Below are positions 56,788 to 64,000 of a stretch of DNA of 64,000 bases, in pieces. The stretch's first letter is position 1, and every line of letters begins with the position of its first letter. Source of the DNA: Dysgonomonadaceae bacterium zrk40 (GTDB taxonomy: Bacteria; Bacteroidota; Bacteroidia; Bacteroidales; Dysgonomonadaceae). The stretch lies in the NCBI GenBank assembly GCA_016916535.1, contig CP070276.1, positions 1,674,001 to 1,738,000 on the forward strand. The letters are read 5' to 3'. Under the pieces are notes generated by a model. It had not been told where the DNA came from. It was given only the letters and a program-made list of their open reading frames with translations, and did no database searches. The position numbers and the translations under genes were made by a program.

Positions 56788-56859
56788 GTTGATATGTATC
56801 TTTTTTCTGGTGTAATAATGTACTTGGAATAATAGATTTTCATATGATGGGTTGAAAAA

Positions 56860-58158
56860 TTATTTTTCCTTAAGTTGTTCATCCATCCATAATATGTCAC
56901 GTTGGATAACATTTTTTGTATCCGGATAAATACCTGGGAATTTGTTGATGAATTTAAAGAGCAGATTTTCTAGTTCAAATTTGTACTTTATTGCATCTTT
57001 TTCGCTTGTATGCAATAAGCGTTTAAATTCATCACGTGCACTGTTTATTCTTGTACTCTTACTCCGATATGTTAGTGCCCCAGGGTAATATGATATCAAA
57101 TCTCTTAAAATAATTTCCTGCTGTTTGTTCTCACTGTTGTATTTTATTGCTTGAACAATTGATTGACTTGGATTATAATTTTTCGGATTAATTGCGTAAT
57201 CAGCCATAGTAAATAAGGGCATTCTGTTCATCAAGTTATCCCGCATTGGATTTCCCATTATTCCATGAACTACATTGTTCAGTTCAGGATCACGTCCAGT
57301 AACAGGTGCGAGATGCAAAGAATTATTGAAATCGTTTACCGGATAATTATCCCATAGTATAAGATCATGACCTATAATATTTTTATATTCTATAGCATCT
57401 TCAATTGTTACCTTATTGGAGACAACATCATCACCTGTCCAAAAACAAAGAATATCTTCGTTTAAATATGTTGAAATTTCAATTAAATATGCTTTCTTGT
57501 CTGGCTCATTCATTGTATCTCCCCAATACCATGTTGGACAAAATATCATTTTACAGTTTGGATCATTTTCTAACAATGCATCATAAAGCCTATTTGTGAA
57601 ATCTGATTGACCAATACCATCAACTTTCATACCTTCATGTAAATGAAGATCGTCTAGTGCTAGATAAAACCAGTTCACGCCTTGGTCCTGAAACCACTTA
57701 TATCTTGATAGTAATGTTTCAAAATCTTCTTCATTTTCTGTGTCTAGTGGCCTAGCTGAGTACAACATAGGATTCATCCCAAAACAAAAATTAATATTGT
57801 GTTTTTTTGATTCCTCTATTACTTCTTTCCACTCTTTTTCCTGTTCTGGATTAAAAGGTACCCACCAATCATTAGTTCCAATTTCGAATTTGTAGTCGCG
57901 AAAGAACGAGCCATAACAAGTCGCAAGAAAGTTCATTCCATAAGATTTAAGTGTTGGTATTTCAGATATATATTGTTCTGGACTCCAGAAAAAACCTTTG
58001 GTTCCTCTTATGGTAAACTCATTTCCTTGGTCTTTTTTTCTTGAAAAATAATTATTCTGTTTATTTTTTGACAAATCAATGGTGTAACCATGAATGGGTT
58101 TCTGAGAAAAGATTGGAAGTGATAATAAAATGGTAAAAATGAATATTATTTTTTTCAT
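56860..58158 (-). CDS. GH84-type beta-N-acetylglucosaminidase
   Basis: The 432-residue protein has a signal peptide (ILLSLPIFSQ). Its barrel starts at GTKGFFWSPEQYISEIPTLKSYGMNFL in outline (residues 52-78), the family's G-F-Y/F-x-x-x-W pattern. The catalytic aspartate pair of substrate-assisted GH84 enzymes is Asp169-Asp170 in FYLALDDLHL. LCFWTGDDVVS and ILWDNYPVND (near residues 237-277) match the conserved WTG and WDN sugar-binding motifs. It would cut terminal beta-GlcNAc from glycoconjugates in the periplasm or outside. It is the first gene after the hairpin that closes the susCD transcript. Confidence 0.88.
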   Translation of the reverse strand: MKKIIFIFTILLSLPIFSQKPIHGYTIDLSKNKQNNYFSRKKDQGNEFTIRGTKGFFWSPEQYISEIPTLKSYGMNFLATCYGSFFRDYKFEIGTNDWWVPFNPEQEKEWKEVIEESKKHNINFCFGMNPMLYSARPLDTENEEDFETLLSRYKWFQDQGVNWFYLALDDLHLHEGMKVDGIGQSDFTNRLYDALLENDPNCKMIFCPTWYWGDTMNEPDKKAYLIEISTYLNEDILCFWTGDDVVSNKVTIEDAIEYKNIIGHDLILWDNYPVNDFNNSLHLAPVTGRDPELNNVVHGIMGNPMRDNLMNRMPLFTMADYAINPKNYNPSQSIVQAIKYNSENKQQEIILRDLISYYPGALTYRSKSTRINSARDEFKRLLHTSEKDAIKYKFELENLLFKFINKFPGIYPDTKNVIQRDILWMDEQLKEK

Positions 58159-58259
58159 TGCATTAGTTATTGAATTTGTTTGATCAATTTATGAATCTCT
58201 GTCTGAGAATAAATTTGAAATTAATTTTTTAAATATAAAAAAACAACATTTATGTTTTA

Positions 58260-58295
58260 AGTACTGGCAATTGAATTATTTCAATTGCCAGTACT
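58260..58295 (-). terminator. 16-bp perfect hairpin after the IPT/NHL gene
   Basis: AGTACTGGCAATTGAA pairs with TTCAATTGCCAGTACT across a TTAT loop, one of the strongest hairpins in the window. On the minus strand it begins seven bases past the IPT/NHL stop and is followed only by TTAAAAC, so it may be a weak terminator or an mRNA 3'-end stabiliser. It separates susCD expression from the enzyme genes. Confidence 0.7.
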
Positions 58296-58301
58296 ATGTT
58301 T

Positions 58302-60386
58302 CTACTTCAAATAAAGTTTTCTAATTCTTAGGTGTTCCTGATCAGGTATATAGATATTTCCATCTGAGTCAATTGCAACTCCCCAACCACGATACGGAAC
58401 TTCTGTACCCCAGCCTTTTTCGACGAATGGTGTTATGGCGCCAGTGCCCATGACAGATGATACATATCCGTCCGGATGAATTTTTCTCAAGTAATAATTT
58501 TGTTTGTTAGTTCCGTCTGATACAAATAGATTTCCGTCCGGAGCAAGTGATAGTCCCTGAGGATTGAAAAATAGCGCTTGATCGCCTGGGCCGTCAACAT
58601 GTCCAATTTTTGTCCGATCAGCCGGACCCGCGATACGGACAACTGTTTTGTCTGGATTAATTTTCTTGATGCAATTGTTTAATGCATCACAAACATATAT
58701 AGTACCATCCGGACCTACAGCCAGACCTCGTGGACTGTTGAAGGAACTAACCGAATTGGCTATCGCAGCATTTAAATCATCCCCGGCAATTGTTGATACT
58801 ATATGATCTGGGAGAGTAATTTTTCGAATTGCGTACCGATCTCCAACAATAAGGTTTCCATCATTATCAAGTGTAATACTGTAAGGTTGATTGAATGTTC
58901 CTTCTGTCCCGACACCATCTTTTGCGGATGTACTTGTTACATTACCTGCAATAGTGGTCACAATACCGTCAGGTGAAATTTTTCTGATGAGCTTATTGGT
59001 GACATCGGCAACATAGATGTTATCATCATTCCCTACTACAAGATCATATGGATATTTAAATGTTGCATCTGCACCTATCCCATCGTTGCTGCCATATATC
59101 TTATACTGACCAGCCAGGAAGATAACTTTGCCATCAGGAGTCAACTTTCTAACGGTACCACCACCAGATTCAGCAATATATATGTTTCCATTTTTGTCTA
59201 GTGCCAAGTTTACCGGTTGTGTAAATGCTGCTTCCATGGCATTGACCGGTGTCAGACTAGATCCCAGAACTCCGTTTCCTGCAATGACCTCGGTGTAATA
59301 ACGCAATAAGTGAAAAGGAAGTGTATTGGAAATGCCATCACCAACTTTCACAGTTACCATTACATCTGAATTTTCATCTGCAAAAGCCGGAACAGATACC
59401 GTGAGTGATGTCTGTGTCGCATCAATTACCTGACCCTCATTGTTGCCAAAGAATACTTTATTGTTACTGATCTCCGGATCGAAACCATTACCGGAAATGG
59501 TAATACGTTCATAAAACTCTGCATCATTTTTAGATAATGAGTGTAACGCGACAGTTGCATAATTGAATTGTACTGATTCTGAAACGTCATCATAAGAGGT
59601 CACAGTTACATTAGCAGCTCCTGATCCAGGAGGAACAATTACTTTTAGTTCTTCATTTGAAGAACTTACAATATTTGCTTCATTATTACCAAAAGTTACT
59701 TTGTTTTCACCAGTTGGAGATTTAAAGGTACCTTCCAATCTAACTGTGTCGCCAGGGAATGCAGAGGCAGGAATAATGGCAGTCAAGGTCGTTTTCGTAA
59801 CCACGTATTCAAATTTTAGGGCACCTGTTTTATTTCGCCCAACAGCCACAGTTACATTCACTGATCCTTTACCTTCTGGAACAATCACATTCAACTTGTT
59901 TTTTTCTGCAGATTTTACAGTGGCTACAACATCATTGAACTGAACAAGATTGTTAAACGGGTTTTCGTTGAAGTTATCACCTGTCAGAATTATTTCATCC
60001 CCAACTGCACCTTTATCTGGTGTTATTGATGAGAGAGTTAAAGTAGGAATAAGAAATTTAAATGGCACTCCTTCGGATGTTATGAGGTCCCGTGTTACCG
60101 TCACATTGACAGTTCCTGTTCCGTTGGGCACAAGTACTTTCAATTCAGTTGTACTACTGTTTTGTACCAATGCAATATGTTCACCAAACCTTACAATATT
60201 ATCTTCAGCATTTAGAGCAAAGTTTTCACCCTTAATGGTGATTACATCATTTACATAACCCTCGGAAGGAGAAATTTCGGTAATAATTGCTCCTCCGTAC
60301 ATCTCGGGTTCAGGACTCTCGCAGGTTATCATCAAAAGTATTGTTAATAACGCGAAAATGGGTATTAATAATTTTCGGTATTTCAT
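58302..60386 (-). CDS. lipoprotein with four IPT/TIG domains and an NHL propeller
   Basis: The 694-residue lipoprotein (Cys22, LLMITC) has four Ig-like IPT/TIG domains at about residues 34-112, 113-196, 197-277 and 278-361, each with the G-x-V/D-x-I-x-G-x-x-F turn. NHL repeats follow at about residues 366-694, marked by PVNLALDKNGNIYIAES, PYDLVVGNDDNIYVAD and PRGLAVGPDGTIYVCD, giving roughly six blades. In SusCD loci such proteins take the SusE/F place, holding glycan at the surface. Enzyme activity is not suggested. It overlaps the preceding gene by four bases (ATGA). Confidence 0.87.
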   Translation of the reverse strand: MKYRKLLIPIFALLTILLMITCESPEPEMYGGAIITEISPSEGYVNDVITIKGENFALNAEDNIVRFGEHIALVQNSSTTELKVLVPNGTGTVNVTVTRDLITSEGVPFKFLIPTLTLSSITPDKGAVGDEIILTGDNFNENPFNNLVQFNDVVATVKSAEKNKLNVIVPEGKGSVNVTVAVGRNKTGALKFEYVVTKTTLTAIIPASAFPGDTVRLEGTFKSPTGENKVTFGNNEANIVSSSNEELKVIVPPGSGAANVTVTSYDDVSESVQFNYATVALHSLSKNDAEFYERITISGNGFDPEISNNKVFFGNNEGQVIDATQTSLTVSVPAFADENSDVMVTVKVGDGISNTLPFHLLRYYTEVIAGNGVLGSSLTPVNAMEAAFTQPVNLALDKNGNIYIAESGGGTVRKLTPDGKVIFLAGQYKIYGSNDGIGADATFKYPYDLVVGNDDNIYVADVTNKLIRKISPDGIVTTIAGNVTSTSAKDGVGTEGTFNQPYSITLDNDGNLIVGDRYAIRKITLPDHIVSTIAGDDLNAAIANSVSSFNSPRGLAVGPDGTIYVCDALNNCIKKINPDKTVVRIAGPADRTKIGHVDGPGDQALFFNPQGLSLAPDGNLFVSDGTNKQNYYLRKIHPDGYVSSVMGTGAITPFVEKGWGTEVPYRGWGVAIDSDGNIYIPDQEHLRIRKLYLK

Positions 60387-61216
60387 TTGTTTGATTTTTT
60401 AATTGTGAAGTCAACAACAATTGGAAGATGATCAGATGCTTGTGTGAGAATAGTATGAGCATTATTTTTAAAAATAATCTTTTCATTCCCGAAAATATAA
60501 TCAATGCGTTTTGTAGGATTATTTGCAGGGAAAGTGTAAAAACTATTTCTTGTTGAAAATGCATCATTGTATTTGTTTGATATAATTTCTAATGGTACAC
60601 TCTCGGGTGTTGCATTTAGATCACCGGCAAAAATTACAGGTTCATTATCAACATCTGCGAGAAACTCCAATGTTTCATTTGCCTGCTTGATCCTTCCTGA
60701 TTCTGTAAGGCCAAAATGTGATACAGCAACATTAACAATTTGACCATTTTGCAACTTAATCTTACTTTTTGTAATTACCCGTGGCCATTGATCACCTTCG
60801 GAGAAGAACCTGGTGCCCAGATGTTCGATAGTTGATTTTGTTAATATTGCATTTCCCACCTCTCTCTCGGGGTTTGGTGAATTTTCAATTATGATTGATG
60901 CTCTAAACAGATGATTCATTCCAAGTTCATCTGCCAAATACTTTGCCATATCCATGTTATTGGAACGGTCACTGTAAAATTTGTCAACTTCATTTAGAAT
61001 GATAATATCTGCTTCAGCATTTTCTAATACATCCTTAATCCGGTCAATATTAAAGATCCCGTCTCCACCTACACCAAAGTGGATATTATACAGCAGAACA
61101 CGAATATCTTCCTCATTTTTTTCAGACGTTTTGGTATCATCAATGCTGTTATCATGACATGCATAAAGGATAAACGATACTAAAAATATGCCTAGGGTTG
61201 ATAATATTTTTTTCAT
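60383..61216 (-). CDS. EEP-family lipoprotein in the susCD operon
   Basis: The 277-residue lipoprotein (Cys20, FILYAC) has EEP motifs LLYNIHFGVGGDG, IIILNEVDKFYSDRS (metal Glu), VAVSHFGL, FAGDLNATPES, RIDYIFGN and SDHLPIVVDF. It differs from the other EEP lipoprotein at 49.4 kb in the NIHFGVG start, which resembles sphingomyelinase- and PGAP-like phosphodiesterase branches, but the fold alone does not reveal the substrate. It is 17 bases after susD and overlaps the IPT/NHL gene, so it is part of the core import operon. Confidence 0.85.
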   Translation of the reverse strand: MKKILSTLGIFLVSFILYACHDNSIDDTKTSEKNEEDIRVLLYNIHFGVGGDGIFNIDRIKDVLENAEADIIILNEVDKFYSDRSNNMDMAKYLADELGMNHLFRASIIIENSPNPEREVGNAILTKSTIEHLGTRFFSEGDQWPRVITKSKIKLQNGQIVNVAVSHFGLTESGRIKQANETLEFLADVDNEPVIFAGDLNATPESVPLEIISNKYNDAFSTRNSFYTFPANNPTKRIDYIFGNEKIIFKNNAHTILTQASDHLPIVVDFTIKKSNK

Positions 61217-61233
61217 ATTATTTTTATTTTCAA

Positions 61234-62970
61234 TTAAAAATTCCAGCCAGGATTTTGAACAAGATTTTCATTTATAGATAATTCATTCAATGGAATGGGA
61301 TACAAATAATCTCGATTTTCATTAAATGTTTTAATTGTAAATGGCTGTGGCAACAGATAACCATAAGTACCATGAGACAATATCTTGGTGTCTCCCAAAA
61401 CCAGGTATGTAATACCTGCCATAGGTTGTGCCGGCTCATTCTTGACAATCATAAAGTCATCAACTCCGTCACCATCCAGATCCTGAAGGCTCATTTTATC
61501 AAAATAGATACCGGTAAATCTTTGTTCAAGTAGTTGCCCTCTCCGCCATCTCATTAAATCCATTCGGCGTAAACCTTCAAAAGCAAGCTCAATTCTTCTT
61601 TCCCTTCGTACTTCCAGTATGGAAGCACTTGTCACTTCCGGATAAAGTAATTGCTGACTTGGATCAATCTTCAAATCTTCAATTTTTAAATCGGGCAGGC
61701 CTCCACGTTTTCGTGTCAAATTTATCGTTCGGTTCAAATCATTCTGGTTGAGGGTCCCAAGTTCAGCTTTTGCTTCAGCGTAGTTCAGCAAGACTTCAGC
61801 GTAACGAAAAACGGGAATTGCATTTGCACTTTCATTGTATGCATCATTATTGATCCCTGATAAGAACTTAGTTACCTGATAACCAGTTGCAGCTTTCTTA
61901 AAATCTGGAAGCAGCACCTCTGTTGTGCCTATTCTTTTATAACCCGGGGTTCTTATTGTCTGAGAGAGTCTTCTATCTCTACCTGTACATTCCTGTGAAA
62001 ACAGAAACCTTTTAGATTCGGGAATTGAAGAATAGAATGAACCATCTTCCATGAGGTATGATTCAACCATCTGTTTTGTCATGCCACTTCCACCAATCAT
62101 TGTTGGTGCTAATAGCATATAGTTCATTGCATGGACAATACTTAATTCTTTACTGTATACCCTGGAAAGAATGAATTCGGCGTTTGGTTCATCTTTGGTG
62201 AACATATCCTGATAGTCCGTAATTTTTCCATTGTCATAAATGGAATAACCACTCTCCTCCATGAGCTTAAGAGAAGCGTTTACGGATTCGTTTAAGAATT
62301 TATTTGCTGAATCGGTCAACTTTAGATTTTTGTGATACTTACGGTATGTACCTTCGTAGAGACAGAACCTTGACTTTAGTGCTAATGCAGTCCACTTAGT
62401 GATTTTTGTTGGGTGTCTGTCCGCATCCAGAAAGCCAATTGCCGTATTTAGGTCAGACAGTATTGAGTCAGTTACAAGGATTCGGGGGTCACGTGGCTTG
62501 TACAATTCAGGAGAGTTGGTCTGAAGAGGAGTCGAATACCAGGGAACATCTCCAAATAGTTGTAACTTATCAAAGTAGAACCAAGCTCTAAAAAACTTTG
62601 AAAGGCCTTCATAATAATTTAAAACTTCATCAGGTAGATCTGCTTTTCTATAATTTTCCAGGAAATAGTTAATACTTCTCAATGTGCCCCAATCCCAGCC
62701 TCCACCGGAAGCAGGGACAGTCCTTACTCCGGCCAAAAATGCGCTATAGACATTCAACTCAACGTTATCACTGGTACTGAAATCACTCTCAACGACATCT
62801 AAACCTGGGACATAACTATAAAATCTGTTTGAATATAATTCCAGTTCTGCTTCTGAGTTGAAAAAATTGGAATCAGTCACCTGCTTCGTGGGTTCTCTTT
62901 CCAGAAAATCGTCATCGCAGCCTCCAAGAAGCATGATTACTATGAAAAGTAATGTTATATTTTTTTTCAT
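61234..62970 (-). CDS. SusD/RagB-family surface glycan-binding lipoprotein
   Basis: The 578-residue lipoprotein (Cys18, MLLGGC) has the SusD opening FLEREPTKQVTDSNFFNSEAE in outline and the TPR-rich fold. YAEVLLNYAEAKAELG near residue 395 and ERRIELAFEGLRRMDLMRWRRG near residue 470 are family signatures. It forms the hinged lid over the SusC-like transporter and captures the glycan. It lies 11 bases after the susC-like gene. Confidence 0.95.
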   Translation of the reverse strand: MKKNITLLFIVIMLLGGCDDDFLEREPTKQVTDSNFFNSEAELELYSNRFYSYVPGLDVVESDFSTSDNVELNVYSAFLAGVRTVPASGGGWDWGTLRSINYFLENYRKADLPDEVLNYYEGLSKFFRAWFYFDKLQLFGDVPWYSTPLQTNSPELYKPRDPRILVTDSILSDLNTAIGFLDADRHPTKITKWTALALKSRFCLYEGTYRKYHKNLKLTDSANKFLNESVNASLKLMEESGYSIYDNGKITDYQDMFTKDEPNAEFILSRVYSKELSIVHAMNYMLLAPTMIGGSGMTKQMVESYLMEDGSFYSSIPESKRFLFSQECTGRDRRLSQTIRTPGYKRIGTTEVLLPDFKKAATGYQVTKFLSGINNDAYNESANAIPVFRYAEVLLNYAEAKAELGTLNQNDLNRTINLTRKRGGLPDLKIEDLKIDPSQQLLYPEVTSASILEVRRERRIELAFEGLRRMDLMRWRRGQLLEQRFTGIYFDKMSLQDLDGDGVDDFMIVKNEPAQPMAGITYLVLGDTKILSHGTYGYLLPQPFTIKTFNENRDYLYPIPLNELSINENLVQNPGWNF

Positions 62971-62981
62971 CGTTCTTAATG

Positions 62982-64000
62982 TTAAAAATTAATGTCAACA
63001 CCTAATGTAAATGTTTTTTGTGTAGGATATACCAGTCCAGCTCCATTGCTGTTAATATTTGCAATACCTTCAGGATCAAATGATTCGTGTAGTCTAGTAA
63101 ATGTGAGTAAATTTTGACCTGTAAAGAATATCCTGAACTTATTTATCCAAACATGATTGGTCAATTTTTGAGGTAATGTATATCCGAAAGTCAATGTTTT
63201 CAGTCTCAGGTATGATGCGTCTTGCAGATATTTTGTCTGAATAGCACCAAGCTCGTAATTGCTCTTTTGCGCAATATAAGCTCTCGGACGTGGGAAATAT
63301 GCATTGGTGTTCTCAGGGGTCCAATAGTTATCTACATGATGTTCCATTACAGGATTGTAATATCTGTTATAAAAACCCCAGAAGAAAGATGATTCGGGCC
63401 CGGGATAGAAATCTCGTTGACCAACACCCTGTAAGTAAAGATTTAAATCAAAACTACTCCAGTTAGCAGAGAAATCAATGCTAAAAGGATAACGAATTGA
63501 ACTATTCCCAATCCTGGTCAGATCGCCATGATCATATAAGGTTTGTTTACCTTTTGTGATTTTTCCATCGTTGTTTAAATCTGCAAACTTGATGTCACCA
63601 GCACTTAGGTCATTGGGCAGCATTGATACTTCTGTCTGATCAGCCCATCCCATTGCATCTTCATCTGACTCGAAGTACCCCAAGGTGGATAATCCCCAAA
63701 TTGTGCCGATTTCCTCTCCAACATTGTATCCGGAAAGTAGTTGCCCATCATTTCCGCTGAACCTTGTTATTACTGCTTTGTTATCTGACATTACAAAAGA
63801 AACTGAGTACCTGCCATTTTTATCAAAGATCTTGAAATTATCCTGCCAGGTCATTGAGGCTTCCCAGCCTTTTACAGAAAGATCTGCTGAATTTGTCCGA
63901 GGAACTGATGCTCCCAAAGTTGCAGGCAATGAGACTCCAGCCACCAACATGTTTCTTGTTTCTCTTTCATATACATCAAAACCGAAGTTCAGTTTGTTTC
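62982..64000 (-). CDS. SusC/RagA-family TonB-dependent transporter (C-terminal part)
   Basis: The frame is open to the window edge, so only the last 339 residues are present; the ATG at 63950 is internal. The visible part is the C-terminal barrel: GWEASMTWQDNFKI, a late-barrel DINNDGKIT-type loop (FADLNNDGKITKGKQ), YLRLKTLTFGYTLPQKL and FFTGQNLLTFT, all typical of SusC ends, and it finishes with an aromatic-terminated strand (TLGVDINF). It would import the glycan released at the surface, powered by TonB. The promoter and plug are outside the window. Confidence 0.93.
   Translation of the reverse strand, partial: NKLNFGFDVYERETRNMLVAGVSLPATLGASVPRTNSADLSVKGWEASMTWQDNFKIFDKNGRYSVSFVMSDNKAVITRFSGNDGQLLSGYNVGEEIGTIWGLSTLGYFESDEDAMGWADQTEVSMLPNDLSAGDIKFADLNNDGKITKGKQTLYDHGDLTRIGNSSIRYPFSIDFSANWSSFDLNLYLQGVGQRDFYPGPESSFFWGFYNRYYNPVMEHHVDNYWTPENTNAYFPRPRAYIAQKSNYELGAIQTKYLQDASYLRLKTLTFGYTLPQKLTNHVWINKFRIFFTGQNLLTFTRLHESFDPEGIANINSNGAGLVYPTQKTFTLGVDINF

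Overview
The window is chromosomal DNA from a Bacteroidetes, almost certainly a member of the order Bacteroidales. The evidence is Bacteroidetes-type promoters (TAnnTTTG about 7 bases before transcription), a SusC/SusD pair, many secreted glycoside hydrolases with lipoprotein or signal peptides, a BACON domain, a GH92 mannosidase, and the gene order mnmG-apt-uvrC-dtd-mazG-deoC. A Dysgonomonadaceae- or Tannerellaceae-like host (Proteiniphilum, Petrimonas or Tannerella type) is plausible but is only an inference.

Layout. 1-7.3 kb holds housekeeping genes: nadA (cut by the window start), ychF with a small membrane gene, a radical SAM gene, polA-yqaA and a polyprenyl synthase. 7.3-13.4 kb has hsp20, a secreted calcineurin-type phosphoesterase and a secreted GH2 beta-galactosidase. 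13.4-23.2 kb carries deoC, mazG, dtd, uvrC, apt, a perfect parS centromere site, mnmG, a cytoplasmic EEP-family enzyme, ybeY, a fused SpmAB-like protein and an HhH protein. 23.2-39 kb has a BACON-GH5 lipoprotein, valS, an operon for a methyltransferase, a MerR regulator and a NamZ-type exo-muramidase, alaS, a GH92 enzyme, an acyltransferase, a bile-acid-symporter-family transporter and rarA. 38.9-47.2 kb has lptD and the threonine operon thrA-apgM-thrC, preceded by an undeclared, threonine-rich leader peptide that looks like a ribosome-mediated attenuator.

47.5-64 kb is the accessory part, all on the minus strand. It starts (reading right to left) with a SusC/SusD pair, an EEP lipoprotein and an IPT/NHL lipoprotein. 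A strong hairpin follows, then a GH84-type hexosaminidase, a ceramidase-fold protein split by a five-bladed propeller, a Tat-exported DegT-family protein, murQ-transporter-kinase-EEP, and a GH123-type lipoprotein. The stretch from about 54.8 kb onward is visibly AT-richer than the rest.

How the genes work together. The outer membrane SusCD complex and surface enzymes (GH84, GH123) would release amino sugars from a glycoconjugate. The murQ-transporter-kinase operon would bring MurNAc/GlcNAc-type sugars into central metabolism. The distant NamZ homologue would supply MurNAc from peptidoglycan, the salvage scheme known from Tannerella forsythia. The strongest candidates for something not previously described are the Thr leader, the propeller-interrupted ceramidase-fold protein lacking the family's catalytic serine, and its companion exported PLP-fold protein.
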